Shown here: positions 1 through 6,961 of the stretch, piece by piece | How positions within the stretch are numbered: position 1 is the first letter of the stretch | Layout: each line of letters opens with the position of its first letter | Source of the DNA: CBDUQP01 sp965369385 | GTDB taxonomy: Bacteria; Planctomycetota; Phycisphaerae; SM23-33 | Length of the DNA stretch: 8,585 nt | Direction: 5' to 3' | Assembly (NCBI GenBank): GCA_965369385.1 | Contig: CBDUQP010000132.1 | Span: forward strand, 1 to 8,585 | Notes under the pieces: model-generated | What the model was told of the DNA's origin: nothing | The model's input: the letters and a program-made list of their open reading frames with translations, nothing else | Database searches by the model: none | Position numbers and translations under genes: made by a program

Positions 1-98
1 TCAACCCTATCGGCAAAAAGACTCATATAGCTTTATTCACGGGACAGAGTACTAGGTCGGTTGAAACAGATAAGTTTGCCGCCATATGCTGTAGGGTA

Positions 99-128
99 TT
101 GACATCAATTGCCGGATTGAGGTAATAT
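99..128 (+). promoter_or_regulatory. Predicted sigma70-type promoter of the pseudopilin/GH2 block
   Basis: A perfect -35 box TTGACA (99-104) is followed after 18 bases by TAATAT (123-128), a 4-of-6 match to the -10 consensus. Transcription would begin near 135, giving a leader of about 60 bases before the pseudopilin start at 195. The -35 box lies inside a dyad, ATTGA-CA-TCAAT (98-109), and a perfect palindrome follows the -10 box, so the promoter looks regulated. Bases 1-90 upstream show no gene or clear signal. The call rests on box matches and position only. Confidence 0.5.
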
Positions 129-132
129 AGCA

Positions 133-146
133 TGTAACATGTTACA
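133..146. promoter_or_regulatory. Perfect 14-bp palindromic operator candidate
   Basis: TGTAACATGTTACA equals its own reverse complement over all 14 bases. It sits 4 bases after the predicted -10 box, over the expected transcription start, where a bound repressor would block initiation. The half-site TGTAAC and the even-length symmetry resemble operators of LacI/GalR-type sugar regulators such as E. coli GntR, but GntR-family or other dimeric regulators are equally possible. No regulator for it is encoded in this window. Confidence 0.5.
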
Positions 147-182
147 CATCGAATTGCACGCGACGGCATGTTTGTTCAGTTC

Positions 183-187
183 AGGAG
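183..187 (+). promoter_or_regulatory. Ribosome binding site deciding the pseudopilin 1 start
   Basis: AGGAG lies 7 bases before the ATG at 195. The in-frame ATG at 168 has no comparable purine run in front of it, so 195 is preferred. Confidence 0.7.
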
Positions 188-194
188 AGACGTT

Positions 195-899
195 ATGTTA
201 TTCATCGAACATAGCCCGACGGTGAGTCGGCGACAGTCAGCAACCCGTCGCTGCCGCCAAGGCATCGTTACATATCAGCGCCCGGCCTTCACGTTAATAG
301 AGCTGCTGGTAGTAATCGCGATCATCGCCATCCTGGCTTCGCTGCTGCTGCCCGCGGTTCAGATGGCGCAAGATATGGCCAAGGAGGTGACATGCGTGAG
401 CAACCTCCGAAACTGGTCTATCTCGCTGGCGATGTACTCCCGTGAGTACAACGAGATCCTTCCGCCGGGGCCGAACCCGCCCAACGTCACGTGGCAAGTT
501 ATGCTCATCGATGCCGAGTACTGTGAAGATCCCGCGATGCACCTTTGCCCTGCCATGCCGGTTATCCCTAACAGCCAGACCGCCACATATGTTCCGAATG
601 GGATGATGTGGGGGATCTATAACTGGGGGGGCAGCACAACGCCTTGGTTCATGAATGGTGTTTGGGCTGACTATGGAGGGGACGATGAAACCAATATCAT
701 GATGACGGAACGCTGCCATGTGTTCAAAGAAGGGGACTACAACGCGTCCTTCAGCCATGGCTTGGCAAACGGAGGGGACGTGGCGTTTATGCATCGTGGG
801 TCGGCAAACTTCCTGTTTCGTGATAATCACGTAGAATGGATGTTCGCGACGGATGTTACTTGGGCTGATCGGTGTAAGTATTGGGATGCAAGGATGTAG
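195..899 (+). CDS. Type II secretion pseudopilin-like protein, prepilin N-terminal domain and variant H-X9-DG motif
   Basis: This 234-residue protein belongs to the prepilin-like family expanded in Lentisphaerae and Planctomycetes. Residues 32-60 hold the prepilin motif: FTLIELLVVIAIIAILASLL with Glu at +5 of the mature protein (Glu36), then a hydrophobic helix ending LLPAVQ. A prepilin peptidase would cut before Phe32, but the -1 residue is Ala rather than the classic Gly, and the leader of 31 residues is long and basic. The C-terminal part contains His200, nine residues, then Asp210-Asn211, a variant of the H-X9-DG processing-associated motif. The ATG at 195 was chosen for its AGGAG; an alternative ATG at 168 would add 9 residues. 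It is the first gene after the predicted promoter and operator, 65 bases before a second pseudopilin. Known family members are thought to be inner-membrane anchored and exposed outside; the exact function is unknown. Confidence 0.9.
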   Translation: MLFIEHSPTVSRRQSATRRCRQGIVTYQRPAFTLIELLVVIAIIAILASLLLPAVQMAQDMAKEVTCVSNLRNWSISLAMYSREYNEILPPGPNPPNVTWQVMLIDAEYCEDPAMHLCPAMPVIPNSQTATYVPNGMMWGIYNWGGSTTPWFMNGVWADYGGDDETNIMMTERCHVFKEGDYNASFSHGLANGGDVAFMHRGSANFLFRDNHVEWMFATDVTWADRCKYWDARM

Positions 900-921
900 G
901 CTTTCTTTGTGATGCACGGAG

Positions 922-955
922 ACAGCTTTAACATTTGTGAGCAAATAGTTGCTGT
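922..955 (+). promoter_or_regulatory. Intercistronic RNA hairpin abutting the pseudopilin 2 ribosome binding site
   Basis: The RNA can pair ACAGC (922-926) with GCTGT (951-955), AAC (930-932) with GTT (948-950), and ATTTG (933-937) with CAAAT (942-946). The result is 13 pairs with a TTT bulge, a single A bulge and a TGAG loop. The ribosome binding site GGAG (956-959) begins directly after the stem. There is no T-run, so it is not a typical terminator; it may act in mRNA stability, processing or translation control. Confidence 0.5.
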
Positions 956-959
956 GGAG
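956..959 (+). promoter_or_regulatory. Ribosome binding site deciding the pseudopilin 2 start
   Basis: GGAG ends 5 bases before the ATG at 965 but only 2 bases before the adjacent in-frame ATG at 962, which is too close. The second ATG is therefore preferred. Confidence 0.6.
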
Positions 960-964
960 ACATG

Positions 965-1660
965 ATGGCAATACGGATTGAAAAACATAATACGGCCTTC
1001 ACGCTCATCGAGCTGTTGGTCGTGATTGCGATTATCGCGATTCTGGCGTCCTTGTTGCTGCCGGCCGTGCAGAAGGCGCAGGACCTGGCCAAGCGTACTG
1101 CTTGTCTGAACAATCAGCATGGACTGGCCGTTGCGCACCAATACTACGTCAACGAATGGGCCGTTTTTGTTCCCAGTCCTCCTGTATGGGGTACCACCAT
1201 GCCCACATGGGACATTAGTTTGAATCGGGACTATATCGAAAACGATGCAGCCTTCAAGTGTTTGGACGATCCTAGCACAAAACCTCGTCCGCGTACCTAC
1301 ACACAGAATGCAAGCCTCCACTGCTACTTTGATAATACAGGCCCCACCGGTTGGCAGTTTCGCAAGAATGGTTTCATTGGTCCTGAATCGATCAGTAAGG
1401 GCACGGATAACTCGTACAATCCAGTAGATGTCTTTCCGGAGATGGTTCCGCTGACTTCGGAATGCGGTTTGTTCTCCATGGGAGATTGGAGCGGATCGAC
1501 CATCAGTAACTGGGATGGGAACCATGGAAGATTCCATGGCGGCGGTGGCACGATTCTGTTCGTAGACTTCCATGCGGAATTCATACCGGCCGAGAGAATT
1601 AACTTCAATTCAATCGGCAAGAAAATTGATGGCGTCGTGTTCTTTCTGGCAGGAAATTGA
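965..1660 (+). CDS. Type II secretion pseudopilin-like protein (second copy), variant H-X9-DG motif
   Basis: This 231-residue protein is a paralogue of the preceding gene. A short leader of 11 residues precedes Phe12; the mature N-terminus FTLIELLVVIAIIAILASLL is identical to that of its neighbour, with Glu16 at +5 and Ala at -1. Beyond the helix (VQKAQDLAKRTACL) the two proteins keep the same plan but diverge strongly, as is usual among the many paralogues of this family. Near the C-terminus His191, nine residues and Asp201-Phe202 form an H-X9-D motif lacking the usual glycine. A tail of about 30 residues follows. An ATG at 962 is also possible. It lies 65 bases after pseudopilin 1 and 174 bases before the GH2 gene on the same strand, so co-transcription is likely. 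A role in a pseudopilus or surface assembly is inferred from the prepilin motif only. Confidence 0.9.
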   Translation: MAIRIEKHNTAFTLIELLVVIAIIAILASLLLPAVQKAQDLAKRTACLNNQHGLAVAHQYYVNEWAVFVPSPPVWGTTMPTWDISLNRDYIENDAAFKCLDDPSTKPRPRTYTQNASLHCYFDNTGPTGWQFRKNGFIGPESISKGTDNSYNPVDVFPEMVPLTSECGLFSMGDWSGSTISNWDGNHGRFHGGGGTILFVDFHAEFIPAERINFNSIGKKIDGVVFFLAGN

Positions 1661-1749
1661 TTCATTATTCATACCGGCAATCAGCGCCGCTGCTGCGCGG
1701 CTATCGTGATGTTGTATCGATGAAGATGCAAAAATAGCTGAAGAACCGC

Positions 1750-1793
1750 AGAATCCGCATTCTGATGACTTCCTGCAAAGTCTTCAGGATTCT
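1750..1793 (+). promoter_or_regulatory. Nested dyad in the leader upstream of the GH2 gene
   Basis: AGAATCC (1750-1756) is the exact complement of GGATTCT (1787-1793), and between them GACTT (1767-1771) can pair with AAGTC (1778-1782) around a 6-base loop. No T-run follows, so it does not look like a terminator. It could be a structured leader or a protein binding site. The rest of the 1661-1834 gap also holds a small GC hairpin at 1686-1701. Confidence 0.3.
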
Positions 1794-1809
1794 TAATCAA
1801 ACCTATACT
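1781..1809 (+). promoter_or_regulatory. Possible secondary promoter of the GH2 gene
   Basis: TATACT (1804-1809) matches the -10 consensus at 5 of 6 positions. The sequence 17 bases upstream, TCTTCA (1781-1786), matches the -35 box at only 3 of 6. If real, transcription would start near 1816, leaving a leader of about 20 bases with a normal ribosome binding site. Read-through from the upstream promoter is the alternative. Confidence 0.3.
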
Positions 1810-1834
1810 CTTGCTGAGATGGGAAAGGCCCCCT

Positions 1835-4800
1835 ATGACCAAGCGACTCTTGTTATGTGCAGCCGCAATCACAATGTTCCTCATCGCGCCAGCCGCCGAC
1901 GCACAGTGGGTCGACCACACCACCAAACCCTCGCTCGCGCGCGACACCACGCTCCTGCTGCCACTTGACGGTAACACTACGCCCGCTACGATCTCCAAGG
2001 GCAAGATAGTAATCAAGGGCACGCCCAAGTTCGTTGAAGGCAAGTTCGGCAAGGCCGCCATTTTTGACGGCGCGCACATCCAGGTACCGACGGCCGGCAA
2101 CTTGGACATGAACAAGGGAACAATCGAATTTTGGATGAAGGCACCGAACCTCGAATGGTTCGACAAGCGCCACGAGTTCTTGCGTCACGACACAGGCTGG
2201 TGCAAGCCAGGGATGATAACGTTCTGGCTGTACAATGGCACTCTGCGTCTGGATCATCACAGCATGGATGGTGGCGATCGGGCGTTTCTGGTTGCCGGCA
2301 TAGCACATGACACGAAGTGGCATCACATTGCCGCCACATGGAATAGCGAAACATCGTCCATGAAGATCATGGTGGACGGAAAGCTGCATGCGGGCAGGTC
2401 TGGAAGCACATGGACCAGCGCCGCCAATCTCAAACCCACGTACACGGTGATGAGCGATGTGGGCGGCCTGCTGGTGGACGAAATTCGCATAACGAAGTCG
2501 GCATTGCTTGTTCCAGGTACGCCGCCGGTGAAGTACAGCGTATTGCCGGGTACCGCCAAAGTGCAGGACGGCAAGACCGTAATGCCCGTCAAGGTAACAT
2601 TCACCAACCGCACCGACACACCTTACACCATCGATACCAGCATGAGCGTAAGGAGCTACTTCCAGCAGCCGCTCGGCGAGTCGTCCGCCAAGCTCACACT
2701 CCCCGCCGGCGGCTCGGTCACCCAGAGTGTGCCGATCATCACCGACAACGCGGGCCCATATGTGAAGCTATCCCTCAAGGCTACTTCCGGGGGGTCGGGT
2801 TTCAAGGAAATCGCGACTGAGAACATCTGCTTCGCGGACACGCTCACCGGCCCGCGAATGCGAATGAGCCTCAACGGTACATGGCAGATGGCGAACGCAA
2901 ATGCGGCAAACATGGCGCTCGCTCCGCCCAAACTCGGTGCATGGTGGCCGAAACACGAGCTGCCCCGCAAGGACAGGTTCTGGGGTGGGCACGCGCGATG
3001 GTTTGCTCGCAAGATTATGATCCCCAAGGAAATGGCAGGCAAGCGAATCCAGCTTGACCTCAGCGGCGTGCGTTTCAAGGCCGCCGTCCATCTCAACGGA
3101 AAATTCCTCGGGCAGTGGCATACCGACCAGATGCCGCTTGCGGTTGACCTCACATCGGCAGCCAAGCCGGGGGAAGTGAACGAGTTGTACATTGGCGTGG
3201 TCGACTGGGTGAGTTGCGTCCCGCCCGAGAAGATCGGGCAGTACATCAAGCAGAGCATCGGCAGCGGCAATCGCGGGTCGATCTTTGGCAATCCCATGAT
3301 TCGCGCATGCAGCGGTGAAGTGGAAAGAGCGGGCATTGTGGATCCGATCTACATCACCGCTTCTGCGCCGGCGGCCGTCAGCAATATCTATGTGACGCCG
3401 TCGGTTCGCAAAAAGGAACTGAAGGCCCAGGTAATCCTGCGAAACGCCGAGCAGTTGAAGAATATGCAGCTCAAGCTCAGCGTGTTCTCTGAAGGCAAGA
3501 AGGTGCTGAGCATACCGGCCGTCTCGATAGCCAAGACGAAGCTCACTGCTACGGCGGACAAAGGCATGTCCCAGGCGGTGATTACCGCCAAGTGGGCTAA
3601 TCCGAAGCTCTGGTGGCCTCACGATCCGCACATGTACGAGATGCGAGCCGAGTTGATCAGCGCAGGCAAAATCGTAGACAGCTTCAACGTGCGATTTGGA
3701 TTCCGGGAGTTCTGGGTAGATGGCAAGCACCTGCGTTTCAACGGTCTGAATTTTCGGCCTCGCTTGCAGGCAGCCTGGCCTTACAATATTCCCGCCATCT
3801 GCCGCGCCGGCTCGATGTCTACCATAGACAACTGGAACAAGACGCTCGAGACGTTCAGGCTTATCAAGAGTGTTAACGTCAACACGTTCCGCTTCCACAC
3901 CGAGCCCTGGTCGATCCTCATGCATGACGCCGCCGACGAGACTGGCATGTTGATTACGTCCGAAGCCGCTATTGCTTCGATCCCGTTCAAGTTCAGCTTC
4001 CGCGACAAGCGTATCTGGAAGAACCTGGCCGGATACTACCGCAAGTGGGCGTATCGCGAGTTTAACAGCCCGTCACTGGTCATGCGCAGTATCGATAATG
4101 AAGTCGGCTACTTCCTACCCGGTGGCGCGGTTCTGGGTGGCCCGGAAATCGGCAAGAGCACGCTGGCCGGCTTCGAGGAGATGGGCAGGATCGTCAAGAA
4201 GCACGATCCGTCGCGCCCGATAATGTACGACGGTTCCGGCTCGATTTTCGATACAGTGGCCGACATTACCAACATTCACTATCCCCACGGAGAAGCGGGC
4301 TCAAACATGCGTCCCAACTCCACCAGATGGGCAGACGTACCGTCTCCGAGCTACCACGTAAAGAACTGGGTGTGGAGCCGTGATCGTCCGCTGATAGTTG
4401 GCGAAGGCGCGTTTTGCGCAAGTCGTACGCCGGCGGGTTTTGCCTCGGAGCGAGGCAACGCCGCTTATGAGCCCCAGTGGTATGTTAATGGGCAGATGGC
4501 TATATGGCGCATGACCATGGAAGCCCAGCGAATCTCCGACATAACCGCCTACGATGGCTGGTGCATGGTTTGGGGAGTGCCCAAGGATATCGTTCCCACC
4601 CGCCTGCGTGAACGCACGGTGAAGGAGCTCAATACTCCCATCGCCAGCTTCATTCACGAGTATCGCACACACTACTTTGGCGGCAGGGAGCTTGCCAGGA
4701 CGATTACCACGCTCAACGATACGCTCTTCACCAAAGATGTGACCATGCAGTGGCGTATTGAGATGGGCGGCAAGACTGTCCGGAGCGGCAAGGCATCAAA

Positions 4801-6820
4801 GCGCCTTGTGTCTGCCGACAGGATCGTGACGAAACTCACCGGCGTGAAGTTGCCGGTTGTTTCGAAACGCACTGATGCGAAGTTTATCGTCGAAACACTT
4901 GCAGATGGCAAGGTGGTCCACAATGCCGAGAAGCAGATCGTGCTGATGCCAGATACAACGCCGAAGGTTAACATCGCCGGCGAAATTGCTTACATGGGCA
5001 AAGGCAAAGTTTCCGATGTGTTCAAACGCGTTGGTGCAAATGTCCGCCGCGTCACAAAAATCCCGGCCGGTGGCGTTCTGCTGGTTGCGGGAGATAGTGG
5101 CCTGGGCGCTGCCGATAAGAAGGCAATCGCCAAGTTCCTGACCGATGGTGGCCGGCTGATAGTGCTTGAGCAGAAGGCAAGCCCTGAGTTCCTTCCGCTT
5201 GAGTTCAAGCTAGTGGAAGGCAGATATTCGCCGATGACGATCTGCCACGTGCGAACGCCGGATCACCCGATAATGAAGGGCATCGGTGCCAATGATGTGC
5301 GGTTCTGGCGCGAAGACCACATCACCGCACGCAGCAGCTATGAAAAGCCTGAATACGTAACAGGACGCCCGATAGTGGATTGTTTCAGGGGTCTGCAACA
5401 AATGGTTGCCGGCGAGTATCCCTACGGTAAGGGCGCTATCATCATCATCATGCAACTGCCGCTGGCGGAAATGTTTGATACGCAGGCCGCCGCCAGAACC
5501 ATCTTGGCAAATACGCTCCAGTACGCCGCCGCCAGCGCCAAAAGGCCGCAGTCTCCCGGGATCATCGGAGCCCTCGCAGACAGTGCAGGGGCGATTCGCG
5601 GCACGATGAAGAAGAACAATGTCGACATGATCCTGCTCAATGGCATGCTCGATAAGATTACCGATCTCAGGGCGTATAGCGCCATCATCGTTGAAGGCGA
5701 TGACAAGATGGTTGACATCCTGCTCGCACACGGGGAGAAGTTCCGCAAGTACGTTAAGCAGGGCGGCACGGTGTGGCTGCATTGCCTCAGTCCGCAGCAG
5801 ATGGCCAGGATCGCTGGCCTGTTGCCGGGCAAGGTCACTATGGCCAAACTCAGAGGCAGTAATATTGTTAATGTGATTGGCAGCGGATTGGTCAGTGGCG
5901 TGTCGAACGATGAGTTCTACTGGCCCGCCCACACCAACCTGCTGAGCCCGGTTGCAAAGCGACTGGCTGCGTTCAAGGTTGACCAGACCAAGTCCACTGG
6001 CGTTACCCCGCTGACCAAACCGGCAGTGATTGCGACCATGTTCGATGGAAAGGGACAGTGGTTCATCGACCAGACAACATGGGATCGCGAATACATGGCC
6101 GTCAAACGCTCCAACCGCCTGCTGCTCACGATGCTCACGAACGTGGGCGTGCAGATTACATCCAAAGCCGTCGATGCAACGGCCGGCATGGACCTGGGCT
6201 TCCACCCGATCGATATCAAGGCCGTCTGCAACGGTGCCTATCTCGGAGACGTTTGGGCTCGTGGAAGCACCGCAGGCCTGCAGGAACTGCCCACCGGCGA
6301 TCAGACATTCAAGGGCTTCCGGTATCACTTGCTTGATGCGAAGAAAGACGGCATCAAAACGATGATCAAGCTTCTGTCGAAGAATTCACCCAAGGGCGCC
6401 AAGATGGTTACGCTCAAGGTCGGCCGCAAGGCTGCGCAGGTGAACATGCTCGTGACAAGCCTGTGGAGCAAGAATATACCTTTCGGTTCTGCCGTGGCGA
6501 ATGTGAAGTTCATCTATAGCGACGGCACGTCTGCGAAGGCCGATATCACCCATGGGCGTGACGTGCTGGACTGGTGCCGTCCGCCAGCTACCCATCCTCG
6601 AACGGCTTGGATTGGCCCCAAACATCCTGCCCCGGGGATCTATAACTGGCCCTGGAAGAACCCGCATCCCGAGAAGATCATAGATAAGATTGAACTGCAT
6701 GCAGCCGATGACGGAGGCTTCCTGGTAATGCTGGCGGCCAGCACGCAAGATCGGCTGGCACCGTCCGACAAGAAGCGACGTTGGGTGCCCGGCATGCCGG
6801 AAGATTTCAAGGACAACTGA
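1835..6820 (+). CDS. Secreted multidomain GH2-superfamily glycoside hydrolase with LamG and tandem GATase-like domains
   Basis: This 1661-residue protein starts with a Sec signal peptide (MTKR, hydrophobic run, likely cut after ADA at 23), so it should act outside the cytoplasm. Visible domains: LamG/concanavalin-like (about 37-225, ending in a WHHIAATW strand and VDEIRI); a linker beta domain (about 230-340); GH2 sugar-binding fold (342-500); Ig-like GH2 domain (about 520-625, with NPKLWWP and RFGFRE); TIM barrel (about 627-940). Candidate acid/base is Glu756 in IDNEVGY and candidate nucleophile Glu857 in LIVGEGAF. The usual RTSHYP signature is replaced by RFHTEP (686-691). A beta domain (945-1040), two GATase-like alpha/beta copies (about 1045-1240 and 1240-1440) and a C-terminal beta-sandwich-like domain (about 1450-1655) follow. 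It is far longer than LacZ (about 1020 residues). The start at 1835 has AAAGG six bases upstream. Substrate cannot be assigned; a beta-linked glycan is the family expectation. Confidence 0.88.
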   Translation: MTKRLLLCAAAITMFLIAPAADAQWVDHTTKPSLARDTTLLLPLDGNTTPATISKGKIVIKGTPKFVEGKFGKAAIFDGAHIQVPTAGNLDMNKGTIEFWMKAPNLEWFDKRHEFLRHDTGWCKPGMITFWLYNGTLRLDHHSMDGGDRAFLVAGIAHDTKWHHIAATWNSETSSMKIMVDGKLHAGRSGSTWTSAANLKPTYTVMSDVGGLLVDEIRITKSALLVPGTPPVKYSVLPGTAKVQDGKTVMPVKVTFTNRTDTPYTIDTSMSVRSYFQQPLGESSAKLTLPAGGSVTQSVPIITDNAGPYVKLSLKATSGGSGFKEIATENICFADTLTGPRMRMSLNGTWQMANANAANMALAPPKLGAWWPKHELPRKDRFWGGHARWFARKIMIPKEMAGKRIQLDLSGVRFKAAVHLNGKFLGQWHTDQMPLAVDLTSAAKPGEVNELYIGVVDWVSCVPPEKIGQYIKQSIGSGNRGSIFGNPMIRACSGEVERAGIVDPIYITASAPAAVSNIYVTPSVRKKELKAQVILRNAEQLKNMQLKLSVFSEGKKVLSIPAVSIAKTKLTATADKGMSQAVITAKWANPKLWWPHDPHMYEMRAELISAGKIVDSFNVRFGFREFWVDGKHLRFNGLNFRPRLQAAWPYNIPAICRAGSMSTIDNWNKTLETFRLIKSVNVNTFRFHTEPWSILMHDAADETGMLITSEAAIASIPFKFSFRDKRIWKNLAGYYRKWAYREFNSPSLVMRSIDNEVGYFLPGGAVLGGPEIGKSTLAGFEEMGRIVKKHDPSRPIMYDGSGSIFDTVADITNIHYPHGEAGSNMRPNSTRWADVPSPSYHVKNWVWSRDRPLIVGEGAFCASRTPAGFASERGNAAYEPQWYVNGQMAIWRMTMEAQRISDITAYDGWCMVWGVPKDIVPTRLRERTVKELNTPIASFIHEYRTHYFGGRELARTITTLNDTLFTKDVTMQWRIEMGGKTVRSGKASKRLVSADRIVTKLTGVKLPVVSKRTDAKFIVETLADGKVVHNAEKQIVLMPDTTPKVNIAGEIAYMGKGKVSDVFKRVGANVRRVTKIPAGGVLLVAGDSGLGAADKKAIAKFLTDGGRLIVLEQKASPEFLPLEFKLVEGRYSPMTICHVRTPDHPIMKGIGANDVRFWREDHITARSSYEKPEYVTGRPIVDCFRGLQQMVAGEYPYGKGAIIIIMQLPLAEMFDTQAAARTILANTLQYAAASAKRPQSPGIIGALADSAGAIRGTMKKNNVDMILLNGMLDKITDLRAYSAIIVEGDDKMVDILLAHGEKFRKYVKQGGTVWLHCLSPQQMARIAGLLPGKVTMAKLRGSNIVNVIGSGLVSGVSNDEFYWPAHTNLLSPVAKRLAAFKVDQTKSTGVTPLTKPAVIATMFDGKGQWFIDQTTWDREYMAVKRSNRLLLTMLTNVGVQITSKAVDATAGMDLGFHPIDIKAVCNGAYLGDVWARGSTAGLQELPTGDQTFKGFRYHLLDAKKDGIKTMIKLLSKNSPKGAKMVTLKVGRKAAQVNMLVTSLWSKNIPFGSAVANVKFIYSDGTSAKADITHGRDVLDWCRPPATHPRTAWIGPKHPAPGIYNWPWKNPHPEKIIDKIELHAADDGGFLVMLAASTQDRLAPSDKKRRWVPGMPEDFKDN

Positions 6821-6866
6821 TTCAGACAAACGAAGACGACTTTTCCGGACAATCGCCGGTAACCAG

Positions 6867-6913
6867 TCTGACGCCGGATAGTTGAACAATCTGACAGTTG
6901 AATAGTCGGACAG
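6867..6913 (+). repeat. Degenerate tandem repeat, about 23-base period
   Basis: Two adjacent units both begin TCTGAC (6867 and 6890) and share AGTTGAA (6880-6886 and 6896-6902), though the shared words are shifted relative to each other. It lies between the GH2 stop codon and its terminator. It may be a relic of slippage, or chance. Confidence 0.25.
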
Positions 6914-6961
6914 CAAATGGCCATCAATCGCGACTAATCGCGCAGATGGCCATTTGTTTTT
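6914..6961 (+). terminator. Strong rho-independent terminator after the GH2 gene
   Basis: A perfect 12-base stem, CAAATGGCCATC (6914-6925) with GATGGCCATTTG (6945-6956), is followed at once by five T (6957-6961). The 19-base loop can itself form an inner CGCG/CGCG stem (6929-6932 with 6939-6942). It sits 94 bases after the GH2 stop and ends the + strand unit. The other strand has no T-run, so it is directional. Confidence 0.88.

Noticed and set aside
168..194. Upstream ATG extending pseudopilin 1 by 9 residues
   Set aside because: No ribosome binding site precedes 168, while ATG 195 has AGGAG at ideal spacing.
1686..1701. GCCGC/GCGGC hairpin as a terminator after pseudopilin 2
   Set aside because: Only 5 pairs and no T-run follows, so it is unlikely to stop transcription before the hydrolase gene.
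1811..1834. TTG start extending the hydrolase by 8 residues
   Set aside because: It would place charged residues before the signal peptide and would lie over the ribosome binding site AAAGG that serves ATG 1835.
2768..3925. Long open frame (385 codons) on the minus strand inside the hydrolase gene
   Set aside because: It is rich in Arg, His and Glu with no domain pattern and lies wholly antisense to a well-supported GH2 gene; a high-GC shadow.
5210..6328. Long open frame (372 codons) on the minus strand inside the hydrolase gene
   Set aside because: Antisense to the GATase-like domains, no recognisable motif, and composition typical of a shadow frame.
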